Part shown: positions 25,817 to 34,676 of the stretch, piece after piece
Layout of the letters: each line of letters starts with the position of its first letter
Position numbering within the stretch: position 1 is the stretch's first letter
Assembly (NCBI RefSeq): GCF_004801375.1
Contig: NZ_SSNZ01000012.1
Location: forward strand, 26,936 to 90,935
DNA from: Flavobacterium supellecticarium
GTDB taxonomy: Bacteria; Bacteroidota; Bacteroidia; Flavobacteriales; Flavobacteriaceae
Reading direction: 5' to 3'
DNA length: 64,000 bases
Position numbers and translations under genes: made by a program
The notes under the pieces: model-generated
Seen by the model: only the letters and a program-made list of their open reading frames with translations
The model's database searches: none
Told to the model about the DNA's origin: nothing

Positions 25817-26911
25817 ATGAAAAAATTTTACTCACTTGCGTTAGCCCTTTCTCCTCTATTGGGCTTCGCACAAGCAGGTGCTCCGGCTTCTCCGTATTAT
25901 AACGGATTCAACTGGACCGTGACCGGCAGCAGCTTAAAAAGTGCATTGTCGACAAAAATCACGAACACCCACACCAAAACATTGAGCTATGACGACATCT
26001 GGGATGTAGACAAAATTATTGATCTGGATCCAAATGATGCCTCGAATGCCAACGTATTATTACTATACGGATTTAGCAACAACATGTGTCCGGCGTCTAC
26101 TTCAGATAACAACGACCACAGAAGACGTAACAAGAATAGCAATGGCGGTGGTAACACCTGTCAGTGGAACCGTGAGCATACCTTTGCCAAATCATTGGGA
26201 ACCCCGGATTTAGGAACTTCGGGACCTGGTGCTGATGCACACCATTTGCGTCCTGCCGATGTAACCCGTAATGGTAATCGTGGTAATCTGAAATTCGCAG
26301 CCGGTTCCGGTAATTCCGGATCTGTTGCTGGCGGATGGTATCCCGGTGACGAATGGAAAGGCGATGTAGCACGTATGATCATGTATATGTATTTACGTTA
26401 TCCAACCCGTTGTTTACCTAAAAATGTAGCCACAGGATCGACGGTTTCGTCCGACAGTAACATGATTTCCTTATTATTACAATGGAATGCGGAAGATCCG
26501 GTTTCGGAATATGAAGACCGCAGAAACACCTATTTAGGAAATGCCAGTAATACCTACGGACAAGGAAACCGTAACCCATTTATCGACAACCCGTATCTGG
26601 CAACAGTAATCTGGGGCGGACCAGTAGCCGAAAACCGTTGGCCAGGTATGTTAGCTGCGGATAGTTTTGATCTATTGGCGAATGTTATGGTATATCCAAA
26701 CCCGTCCAACGATCAGAAAATCAATATTTATTCGGAAAAAGAATTGGATGAGATTGAATTGATCAACATCAACGGACAAATGATACAGCAAATCAAAAAA
26801 CCGGTACACAATCAGGAAGTATATACTTTAGAGAATTTACCACAAGGTTTTTACCTGATTCGTATTTCGTCTGAAAATATGAGTACAACCAAAAAAGTGA
26901 TCATCAACTAA
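25817..26911 (+). CDS. Endonuclease I family nuclease with T9SS sorting domain (copy 1)
   Basis: Secreted non-specific DNase/RNase of the EndA/NucM type. Signal ends GFAQA. Catalytic landmarks: NREHTFAKSLG and GADAHHLRPADVTRNGNRGN (HH plus Asn/Arg), with WYPGDEWKGDVARMIMYMYL downstream. The last ~80 residues are a Por-secretion (T9SS type A) tail: VMVYPNPSNDQKINIY to STTKKVIIN, so it should be exported through T9SS. It has a ~20-residue polar insert (NDHRRRNKNSNGGG) missing in the neighbour copy. A terminator separates the two paralogues. Confidence 0.92.
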   Translation: MKKFYSLALALSPLLGFAQAGAPASPYYNGFNWTVTGSSLKSALSTKITNTHTKTLSYDDIWDVDKIIDLDPNDASNANVLLLYGFSNNMCPASTSDNNDHRRRNKNSNGGGNTCQWNREHTFAKSLGTPDLGTSGPGADAHHLRPADVTRNGNRGNLKFAAGSGNSGSVAGGWYPGDEWKGDVARMIMYMYLRYPTRCLPKNVATGSTVSSDSNMISLLLQWNAEDPVSEYEDRRNTYLGNASNTYGQGNRNPFIDNPYLATVIWGGPVAENRWPGMLAADSFDLLANVMVYPNPSNDQKINIYSEKELDEIELININGQMIQQIKKPVHNQEVYTLENLPQGFYLIRISSENMSTTKKVIIN

Positions 26912-26933
26912 ATACCGTTTTACCTATAAAAAG

Positions 26934-26957
26934 AACCTGCTTTTCAGCAGGTTTTTT
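26934..26957 (+). terminator. Rho-independent terminator after endonuclease copy 1
   Basis: AACCTGC, TTTCA-type loop, GCAGGTT and a T7 run, 22 bp after the stop codon. Confidence 0.8.
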
Positions 26958-27127
26958 TATGTCATTTTTTTACAAGCATCACAAAATGTTAAAAGTTGAT
27001 CACATATTTTCCTACAAAATAAACCTTACAGAAACTTTTTTTGTAATTCACTCGTTTCTAAATAGTTAAAATTCTTTTTTTGTAACGACAAACATTCTAC
27101 ATTTGAATCCTAAATATTATTTCTTTT

Positions 27128-28204
27128 ATGAAAAAACTCTACACTACCGCACTATTATTGTCGGTATTTTTGGGATTTAGTCAGATCCCGGCAGGGTATT
27201 ACAATTCGGCCACCGGTACCGGATATACCTTAAAAACCCAGCTTTATAACATTATTAAGGGACACACAGACAGAACTTATAATGGTCTTTGGACAACCTA
27301 CGGTACATCAGACCGTGATCATTACTATGAAAACGACAACACTATTTTAGACATTTATTCCGAAAAACCAGCCGGTCCGGATGCCTACAGCTATACCTAC
27401 CAAACCGACCAATGTGGAAATTATACTGCAGAAGGCGCCTGCTACAACCGGGAACATACCGTTCCGCAATCGGTTTTCGGATCACAGACACCGATGTATT
27501 CCGATGCACACCATATTCCACCAACCGACGGATATGTAAATAACAGAAGAGACAACTGGCCACACGGTGTTGTAGGAACCGCCACGTGGACCTCCACCAA
27601 CGGATCCAAACTGGGATCGGCTTCCAATAGCGGCTATGCTGCGGGATATACCGGAACCGTGTTCGAACCAATCGATGAATTTAAAGGCGATATTGCCCGT
27701 ATGTATTTTTACTTCGCCACCCGTTACGAAAATACCGTATCCGGCTATACTTATGCCATGTTTAACGGCACCAGCAATCAGGTATTTACTACTACATTTC
27801 TTAGAATTTTATATACCTGGCATACACAGGATCCGGTAAGTCAGCGTGAAATTGATCGCAACAATGCGATTTATGCCCGTCAGAACAACCGTAACCCATA
27901 CATTGATCATCCGGAATACGTACAAATTATCTGGGGACCTACACTAGCTAAGGATAGTTTTGAAGCAATTGCCAATGTATCGGTATATCCAAACCCGTCA
28001 ACCAATCACACCATCAACATTTATTCGGAAAAAGAACTGGACGAAATTCAGTTGATCAATATTAGTGGTCAAATCGTACAGCAAATCAAAAAACCGGCAC
28101 ACAATCAGGAAGTTTATACGTTAAACGAACTGCCACAAGGTTTTTACCTGTTACGCCTTTCTTCCGAAAACCAATCCACCACCAAGAAGATAATTATTAA
28201 TTAA
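27128..28204 (+). CDS. Endonuclease I family nuclease with T9SS sorting domain (copy 2)
   Basis: 358-residue paralogue of the gene at 25817. Signal ends LGFSQ. Active-site region NREHTVPQSVFGS and YSDAHHIPPTDGYVNNRRDN is closer to canonical EndA; then FKGDIARMYFYFATRY. The T9SS tail (VSVYPNPSTNHTINIY to STTKKIIIN) is about 75% identical to copy 1 by eye, while the catalytic halves differ much more. It has its own upstream AT-rich region (about 170 bp) and terminator. Expected role is extracellular nucleic-acid use for phosphate and nucleotides. Confidence 0.92.
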   Translation: MKKLYTTALLLSVFLGFSQIPAGYYNSATGTGYTLKTQLYNIIKGHTDRTYNGLWTTYGTSDRDHYYENDNTILDIYSEKPAGPDAYSYTYQTDQCGNYTAEGACYNREHTVPQSVFGSQTPMYSDAHHIPPTDGYVNNRRDNWPHGVVGTATWTSTNGSKLGSASNSGYAAGYTGTVFEPIDEFKGDIARMYFYFATRYENTVSGYTYAMFNGTSNQVFTTTFLRILYTWHTQDPVSQREIDRNNAIYARQNNRNPYIDHPEYVQIIWGPTLAKDSFEAIANVSVYPNPSTNHTINIYSEKELDEIQLINISGQIVQQIKKPAHNQEVYTLNELPQGFYLLRLSSENQSTTKKIIIN

Positions 28205-28227
28205 TAATCGAGGTTAGTTATAACTGA

Positions 28228-28256
28228 AAGAGCACCCGTAATGGGTGCTCTTTTTT
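28228..28256 (+). terminator. Rho-independent terminator after endonuclease copy 2
   Basis: AAGAGCACCC, GTAAT loop, GGGTGCTCTT and T-run, 24 bp after the stop. The minus-strand icmF ends just beyond. Confidence 0.8.
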
Positions 28257-28278
28257 ATTATATGATGCTCCTATGTTA

Positions 28279-31200
28279 TTACATATTTCTTCGGTATTGT
28301 CCACCTACTTCAAACAAAGCTGCAGTGATCTGACCTAAAGAACAGTATTTCGCAGCATCCATCAGTTTTTCGAAAATATTCTGATTCTGAATCGCCGCTT
28401 CCTGGATAATTTCCAATTGTTTTACCACTTCATCCGCATTTGCCTGATGTAGATTTTCCAGCGTATGAATCTGGAATTGTTTTTCCTCTTCCGTCGCACG
28501 GATAACCTCAGCCGGTACCACCGTTGGCGAACCTTTGGAACTTAGGAATGTATTCACACCGATAATCGGGAATTCACCGGTATGTTTCAGGGTTTCGTAG
28601 TACAAACTTTCCTCCTGAATTTTAGAACGCTGATACATGGTTTCCATAGCACCCAATACACCACCTCTTTCGGTAATTCTGTCGAATTCGGCTAAAACGG
28701 CTTCCTCAACCAAGTCGGTTAGTTCTTCGATGATAAACGATCCCTGAATTGGGTTTTCGTTTTTCGCCAATCCTAACTCTTTATTGATAATCAACTGGAT
28801 TGCCATCGCACGACGTACCGATTCTTCAGTTGGCGTAGTAATCGCCTCATCGTAGGCATTCGTGTGTAACGAGTTACAGTTATCGTATATCGCATATAGC
28901 GCCTGTAAAGTCGTACGGATATCGTTAAAATCGATTTCCTGAGCGTGTAACGAACGCCCGGAAGTCTGAATATGGTATTTTAACATCTGCGCTCTTTCGT
29001 TGGCTCCATATTTTAATTTAAGCGCCTTTGCCCAAATCTTACGCGCCACACGTCCGATAACCGCATATTCCGGATCGATACCGTTTGAAAAGAAGAACGA
29101 CAGGTTTGGTCCAAAATCATTGATGTTCATACCACGGCTCAGGTAGTATTCCACATAGGTAAATCCGTTTGCCAATGTAAAGGCCAACTGTGTAATCGGG
29201 TTAGCACCTGCTTCGGCGATATGGTATCCGGAAATTGAAACCGAATAGAAGTTTCGTACGTTTTTCGTAATAAAATACTCCTGAACGTCACCCATCAAGC
29301 GCAACGCAAATTCGGTAGAGAAAATACAGGTGTTTTGTGCCTGATCTTCTTTTAAGATATCCGCCTGAACGGTTCCACGTACTTGCGCTAATGTTTTTAC
29401 TTTGATGTCATTATAAATATCCAATGGTAAAACCTGATCTCCGGTAACACCCAATAGCATTAATCCCAATCCGTCGTTACCTTTAGGCAGATCACCGTTA
29501 TAACGCGGACGCGCTACGCCTTTTTTCTTGTAGATCGCCTCGATTTTGGCTTCCACTTCTTTTTCCAATCCGTTTTCTTTGATATACAATTCACATTGCT
29601 GATCAATAGCGGCATTCATAAAGAATCCTAACAACATTGGCGCCGGGCCATTGATGGTCATACTCACCGATGTCATTGGATGTGCCAGATTGAATCCGGA
29701 ATATAATTTTTTCGCATCGTCAAGACAACAGATCGATACTCCGGCATTTCCGATTTTTCCGTAAATATCCGGTCGGTGACCCGGGTCGTTTCCGTATAAG
29801 GTCACACTATCGAAAGCGGTTGACAAACGTTTTGCCGGCATTCCCAAACTTACATAGTGGAAACGACGGTTGGTTCGTTCCGGTCCGCCTTCTCCGGCAA
29901 ACATACGGGTTGGATCTTCTCCTTCGCGTTTAAACGGATACAATCCGGATGCAAACGGGAATTCTCCCGGTACGTTTTCCTGTAACGACCAACGTAAAAT
30001 ATCGCCCCATGCCTGGTATTTCGGCAATGCTACTTTTGGTATCTGCGAATGCGATAAACTTTCGGTATGTGTCGCAATTTTGATCTCTTTATCACGAACC
30101 ATAAAACTATACACCGGGTTTTTGTATTTGTTTACTTTTTCATCCCAGGTTAGAATAATTTCCCAGTTGTAGGGATCCAGGTTCATTTTTACTCTGTCGA
30201 ATTCTTTTACTAATAACGACAGGAATAGTTTTTTATCCTCATCGGAAGTTGTTACAGAAGTCTCGTCGATTCCTGATTTATTGATCAATGGTTTTTGACC
30301 CGAAACGGTTTCGATGGTTTTAAAAATTCCGTATAATTTTTGAGCCACATCCTGCTGACTAGCTGCTACTTCGTCGTATTTACGGTTATTTTCGGCGATT
30401 TCCGATAAATAACGGGTACGATGCGGTGGAATCACGAAAATTTTCTCGCTCATCTCGCGGGTAATTTCAAAAGTCGACTGTAAAGCGACACCCGTTTTTT
30501 CCACTACTTTATCCATAATGGATTTGTAAAGCGTGTTCATTCCCGGATCGTTAAACTGAGAAGCGATGGTTCCGAAAACCGGCATTTCATCCGGGTTTAC
30601 GTCCCAAAGGTTATGGTTGCGCTGGTATTGTTTCTTTACATCGCGAATCGCATCCAACGCACCTCTTTTATCGAATTTATTGATCGCAACCAGGTCGGCA
30701 AAATCCAACATATCGATTTTTTCCAACTGTGTCGCGGCACCAAACTCCGGTGTCATCACATATAATGACACATCCGAATGTTCTAAAATTTCCGTATCCG
30801 ACTGACCAATACCGGATGTTTCCAATACAATCAGGTCGTATTTGGCAGCTTTTAGCACTTCTATCGCTTCCGCTACATATTTTGACAATGCCAGATTGGA
30901 CTGACGGGTTGCCAAAGAACGCATATACACTCTTGGGTTGTTAATCGCATTCATACGAATACGGTCGCCCAATAAAGCACCACCCGTTTTACGTTTGGAC
31001 GGATCGACCGAAATCAAACCGATTGTTTTTTCCGGGAAATCGATTAAGAAACGACGTACTAATTCGTCGACCAAAGACGACTTACCAGCACCACCCGTTC
31101 CGGTGATTCCCAATACCGGAATATGATTTTCTTTATTTTTCTGATGAATCTGATCTAAGGTCTCCTTGGCTACTTCCGGAAAGTTTTCGGCCGAAGAAAT

Positions 31201-31707
31201 CACCCGGGCAATAGCCGTTGGATTTTTCTCTTCCAAATGATTGATCTCTCCGTTTAAGACATCTCCAACCGGAAAATCGGCCCGTTGTACCAAATCGTTG
31301 ATCATTCCTTGTAATCCCAATTCTCTTCCGTCATCCGGTGAATAAATACGCGTAATTCCGTATTCGTGTAATTCCTTAATTTCCTCCGGAAGGATCACAC
31401 CACCTCCACCGCCAAAAATCTTGATATGTCCGGCACCTTTTTCTTTTAAAAGGTCGTACATATACTTAAAATATTCATTATGTCCACCCTGATACGACGT
31501 CATTGCAATTGCATTGGCATCTTCCTGAATTGCTGTATTAACTACTTCTTCCACACTTCTGTCGTGACCTAAGTGAATCACCTCAACACCGGTTGCCTGA
31601 ATAATTCGACGCATGATGTTGATCGCCGCATCGTGCCCGTCGAATAACGACGCAGCCGTTACAATACGGACTTTATTAACAGGTTGGTAAGGTTGTGCTT
31701 GTTCCAT
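28279..31707 (-). CDS. icmF: Fused isobutyryl-CoA mutase (IcmF-type B12 enzyme)
   Basis: 1142 residues with the IcmF order: B12-binding domain (about 10-140; DGHDAA in place of the usual DxHxxG, then GVEVIHLGHD and a Gly-rich GGGGGV), a MeaB-like G-protein chaperone (about 190-450; P-loop GTGGAGKSSLVDEL, then LGDRIRMN and NKFDKRGALDA), and a mutase TIM barrel (about 560-1142; SGLYPFKREGEDPTRMFAGE, GTVQADILKEDQAQN). YPFKREGEDP replaces the RGPYATMY of methylmalonyl-CoA mutase, indicating isobutyryl/butyryl-CoA specificity. It links valine or branched-acid breakdown to butyryl-CoA metabolism. Monocistronic; no cobalamin riboswitch was seen upstream. Confidence 0.92.
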   Translation of the reverse strand: MEQAQPYQPVNKVRIVTAASLFDGHDAAINIMRRIIQATGVEVIHLGHDRSVEEVVNTAIQEDANAIAMTSYQGGHNEYFKYMYDLLKEKGAGHIKIFGGGGGVILPEEIKELHEYGITRIYSPDDGRELGLQGMINDLVQRADFPVGDVLNGEINHLEEKNPTAIARVISSAENFPEVAKETLDQIHQKNKENHIPVLGITGTGGAGKSSLVDELVRRFLIDFPEKTIGLISVDPSKRKTGGALLGDRIRMNAINNPRVYMRSLATRQSNLALSKYVAEAIEVLKAAKYDLIVLETSGIGQSDTEILEHSDVSLYVMTPEFGAATQLEKIDMLDFADLVAINKFDKRGALDAIRDVKKQYQRNHNLWDVNPDEMPVFGTIASQFNDPGMNTLYKSIMDKVVEKTGVALQSTFEITREMSEKIFVIPPHRTRYLSEIAENNRKYDEVAASQQDVAQKLYGIFKTIETVSGQKPLINKSGIDETSVTTSDEDKKLFLSLLVKEFDRVKMNLDPYNWEIILTWDEKVNKYKNPVYSFMVRDKEIKIATHTESLSHSQIPKVALPKYQAWGDILRWSLQENVPGEFPFASGLYPFKREGEDPTRMFAGEGGPERTNRRFHYVSLGMPAKRLSTAFDSVTLYGNDPGHRPDIYGKIGNAGVSICCLDDAKKLYSGFNLAHPMTSVSMTINGPAPMLLGFFMNAAIDQQCELYIKENGLEKEVEAKIEAIYKKKGVARPRYNGDLPKGNDGLGLMLLGVTGDQVLPLDIYNDIKVKTLAQVRGTVQADILKEDQAQNTCIFSTEFALRLMGDVQEYFITKNVRNFYSVSISGYHIAEAGANPITQLAFTLANGFTYVEYYLSRGMNINDFGPNLSFFFSNGIDPEYAVIGRVARKIWAKALKLKYGANERAQMLKYHIQTSGRSLHAQEIDFNDIRTTLQALYAIYDNCNSLHTNAYDEAITTPTEESVRRAMAIQLIINKELGLAKNENPIQGSFIIEELTDLVEEAVLAEFDRITERGGVLGAMETMYQRSKIQEESLYYETLKHTGEFPIIGVNTFLSSKGSPTVVPAEVIRATEEEKQFQIHTLENLHQANADEVVKQLEIIQEAAIQNQNIFEKLMDAAKYCSLGQITAALFEVGGQYRRNM

Positions 31708-31894
31708 TGTTATTCTGAATTTTGAGGTCGCAATGTAGTGAATTCTGCAAGATTAAAAAAGTGTTCGATTGTTAATAGATTGCCCTTAAACACGCTTTAA
31801 GCCTATTTTTATAACACGAAAAAGCGACTTTCCGACAAATCCAAAGGTTCTGATTATATAAAACAACTACAAGCAACTGCAACAAACTATCGTT

Positions 31895-32029
31895 TTACCG
31901 TAGGATATGGTCGTTTTGTGCTTTCGCTTCGGTCATTCCCTGAATGCTATGGCCGGTGATTTTAAATTGGCTTGCGGGTTTCGTTTCTTCGTGTGTATAA
32001 ATTTCTGAATGTGTCCACGCTAAAATCAT
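31895..32029 (-). CDS. Possible small ORF or gene remnant, unknown
   Basis: A 44-codon ATG frame (starts MILAWTHSEIYTHEETK, contains TGHSIQGMTEAKAQ) in the 418-bp gap between icmF and the DUF4197 gene. It reads like coding sequence but has no recognised family and no clear promoter. The remaining gap holds the icmF upstream region and, near the right end, a TACCTTTG box (32099-32106) that may be the -7 element of the DUF4197 gene. Confidence 0.22.
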   Translation of the reverse strand: MILAWTHSEIYTHEETKPASQFKITGHSIQGMTEAKAQNDHILR

Positions 32030-32125
32030 ACGTCAAATTGATGGTTTTTATTTTTCCATAACTAAAAGTCATCTCATTTTTTTGGTACAAACTTTGATTA
32101 CCTTTGAACATCAATAACAAATACT

Positions 32126-32860
32126 ATGAAAAAAATAATTTTACTCCTTGCTCTTTTATCATTATCCAATTATGCTGATGCCCAAATTTTAAAACAATTA
32201 ACGGATAAAATTAAAAGTTCTAACAAAACGCAAACTACCGGATTGTTAAGTCAGACCGATATAGCAGCCGGTTTAAAAGAGGCGTTAAACAAAGGGATTG
32301 AAAAACAAGTAACGAAACTAACCCAGGTCGATGGTTTTTATAAAAACGAGATGGTTAAAATCCTGATGCCGGAAGAATTGCAAAAAGTAGACAAAACCCT
32401 ACGTAGTATGGGAATGGGAAGCCTTGCAGACGAGGGTATAAAAGTGATGAACCGCGCCGCCGAAGATGCGGTAAAAGAAGCCACTCCTATTTTCGTGAAC
32501 GCCATTAAAGGAATGACGTTTACCGATGCCAAAAATATTTTAATGGGTAACGATACAGCTGCAACCAACTATTTACAGACGTCGACATCTACAGCATTAT
32601 ACGCTAAATTTAACCCGGTTATTAAAACCTCGTTTGAAAATGTAGGTGCCGATAAAGTTTGGACAGGAATCATCAATAAATACAACACATTGCCATTGGT
32701 TAAAAAAGTGAATCCGGATTTAACCGATTATGTAACCAACGAAGCAATGAAAGGGGTGTTTAAAATGATTTCGGTAGAGGAAAAAGACATCCGCGGCAAC
32801 CTGAATTCGAGAAGCTCCGATCTATTGAAAAAAGTGTTTGCTGCGCAAGACAAAAAATAA
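32126..32860 (+). CDS. DUF4197 domain exported protein
   Basis: A 244-residue exported helical protein, signal ending NYADAQ at about 20. The DUF4197 body starts LLSQTDIAAGLKEALNKGIEKQV (split here for length: QTDIAAGLKEALNKG) and includes MVKILMPEELQKVDKTLRSM, AAEDAVKEATPIF and TFTDAKNILMGNDTAATNYL. Normal length for the family. Function unknown. Single gene with a probable -7 box TACCTTTG 20 bp before the ATG. Confidence 0.88.
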   Translation: MKKIILLLALLSLSNYADAQILKQLTDKIKSSNKTQTTGLLSQTDIAAGLKEALNKGIEKQVTKLTQVDGFYKNEMVKILMPEELQKVDKTLRSMGMGSLADEGIKVMNRAAEDAVKEATPIFVNAIKGMTFTDAKNILMGNDTAATNYLQTSTSTALYAKFNPVIKTSFENVGADKVWTGIINKYNTLPLVKKVNPDLTDYVTNEAMKGVFKMISVEEKDIRGNLNSRSSDLLKKVFAAQDKK

Positions 32861-33052
32861 TTCGAAAATTATAAAAATGGAATAAAAAGCCTTTGGGAAA
32901 GAAAAATCCTAAAGTATTCTTAAGAATCTATTTTTTTAATTATCAATAACATACAAATAACATTCCGTTAACACAAGTGCTAAAAAAAATGTCGGACATT
33001 TGCAGAGTAATAAATGATTTCTCATTTGGTTAGGGTTAGTTAAAAAAGAATT

Positions 33053-33080
33053 GCCGGTGCTTCTCACACCGGCTTTTTTT
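33053..33080 (+). terminator. Rho-independent terminator
   Basis: GCCGGTG, CTTCTCA loop, CACCGGC and T7. It lies 190 bp after the DUF4197 gene; the intervening AT-rich stretch shows no gene. Confidence 0.7.
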
Positions 33081-33095
33081 ATGCCATAAACGGAT

Positions 33096-33124
33096 ACCTG
33101 ACAGGTTTTGAAAACCTGTCAGGT
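33096..33124. repeat. CCTGACAGG palindromic repeat, head-to-head
   Basis: ACCTGACAGGTTTT, one G, then its exact complement AAAACCTGTCAGGT: a 29-bp perfect inverted repeat made of two CCTGACAGG units. Same family as 21895-22077 and 63749-63781. It lies between convergent genes. Confidence 0.75.
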
Positions 33125-33146
33125 TTAACTTTATAAAGGTGTGATT

Positions 33147-34544
33147 TTATAAGGAGTTTAAAAAGGCTAATAATGAGGTTCGCTCCCCTGTAGAAAGTTG
33201 TTTAAAACGATCTTTTGCATTTTGTCCTTCGCCACCATGCCATAGAATTGCTTCGGTTAGATTTCGCGCACGTCCATCGTGTAAAAAATGCGTATGCCCG
33301 TTAACCAATTCCGTTAAACCAATCCCCCATAACGGTCGTGTTTTCCATTCTTTTCCATTCGCCAGGAAATCCGGACGGTTATCGGCCAATCCATCACCCA
33401 TATCATGTAAAAGTAAATCGGAATACGGATAAAATACCTGATTCGACAAAGCCGCAATCGGACTATATCCTGTGGTTTGTTTTGGCGTATGGCATTGTGT
33501 ACAACCAATGCGCTCAAAAATCGCGGCACCTTCCCGTACCTGTCGGCTACCTATATTTCGTGGTGCCGGAACGGCTAATGTTCTACAATACAAAGCCACC
33601 TGATCTAAAACGGCATTGGTAATTTCCGGATCATCATTTAATCCATCTTGTCCGTTGGATTGATTGTGACCGGTTTCATTTGGAAACACATAATTGGTAA
33701 TCCCCATATCCTCGACATAAGCTGCCGCACATTGTACCAAAATCGTTCCGGTATTGGCTTTCCATCCAAAGCGTCCCAATACGGTTTGCTGTAACACCGG
33801 ATCCCAGACGTAATTGGCCTTTCCGGAAATCCCGTCACCATTAGTATCATTGATATCCTGTAATGCCAGAATATTCGCTTCCGGAATCGCTTCCAAAAGT
33901 CCTAAACCAAAAACAGGTGTTCCAATTCGCGGCGATGTCATCATCCCTGCCGGAAACGGTATATACGGATTGGTTAAAGTGATAATTGGTTTTCGAAGTC
34001 GTACAATCGTACCATCGGCCAAAGTTTCGGTACTTTCTTCGAAAGTCACCTGATAGGCCGCTTCCGGCGTATATCCAAATAGGGCCTGGTTCTGAATCTG
34101 CAAAACAAACCCCGGAGCAGCAAGCGGTCCGCCATGCGCATCCATCCCCGGAATACTGGCGCGAACCAATAAGCCACTTCGATTGTTGATCACCATAGGA
34201 AATGCCGATCGTCCATCTCTTGGATGACAGGCAATACACGATGAATTATTAAAAATGGGCCCCAATCCGGAATTGACATTCGCCGGAGCCGTTACAAAAA
34301 TCGATTCAAACTGTACGTCACCCGATAGATGGATTCCGAGACTTTCCGGATCCAGATTGGGAGCCGGCATACTAAAGGCATTACTGGTTGCCAGGAAAAC
34401 AGTTGTTTCACCACCGGCCATTAACCGGTCGTTCAGATCCGGGATATTCTCATATTCGTCCGGATTATTATCATTACTACAGGAAACCAGTGTTATCCCC
34501 AACAAGCCAAATGCTATGTATTTTTTTATCATGTTATTTTTCAT
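33147..34544 (-). CDS. Dihaem oxidoreductase-like lipoprotein (DHOR, thiol oxidoreductase family)
   Basis: 465 residues from ATG 34544 (five codons inside a longer frame). Lipobox LVSC near residue 22. Two haem c sites: CIACHPRDGRSAFPM (about 132) and CTQCHTPKQTTG (about 350), with the family motifs GLLEAIPEANILAL and FGWKANTGTILVQCAAAYVE (20 residues) between. The C-terminus has HDGRARNLTEAILWHGGE as in MauG/CCP-like proteins. DHOR genes travel with imelysins in iron-regulated loci. It is the last gene of porin-imelysin-DHOR. Proposed role: redox handling of iron at the cell surface, not proven. Confidence 0.87.
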   Translation of the reverse strand: MKNNMIKKYIAFGLLGITLVSCSNDNNPDEYENIPDLNDRLMAGGETTVFLATSNAFSMPAPNLDPESLGIHLSGDVQFESIFVTAPANVNSGLGPIFNNSSCIACHPRDGRSAFPMVINNRSGLLVRASIPGMDAHGGPLAAPGFVLQIQNQALFGYTPEAAYQVTFEESTETLADGTIVRLRKPIITLTNPYIPFPAGMMTSPRIGTPVFGLGLLEAIPEANILALQDINDTNGDGISGKANYVWDPVLQQTVLGRFGWKANTGTILVQCAAAYVEDMGITNYVFPNETGHNQSNGQDGLNDDPEITNAVLDQVALYCRTLAVPAPRNIGSRQVREGAAIFERIGCTQCHTPKQTTGYSPIAALSNQVFYPYSDLLLHDMGDGLADNRPDFLANGKEWKTRPLWGIGLTELVNGHTHFLHDGRARNLTEAILWHGGEGQNAKDRFKQLSTGERTSLLAFLNSL

Positions 34545-34676
34545 TGGAAAATCCCTCACTTAAATTGGATTAGGTGAGGGATTAGGAAGACATCATAATG
34601 AAGGTTCACAAATTAATTACAACTTGTGAAACTAAATCACGGTCAAAATTTATAGTTACTATGGCAATTACTATTC

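Noticed and set aside
28279..31707. Ordinary methylmalonyl-CoA mutase
   Set aside because: It has the fused G-protein domain and YPFKREGEDP in place of the MCM substrate motif.
31708..31890. Cobalamin riboswitch upstream of icmF
   Set aside because: No B12-box-like sequence or suitable hairpins seen.
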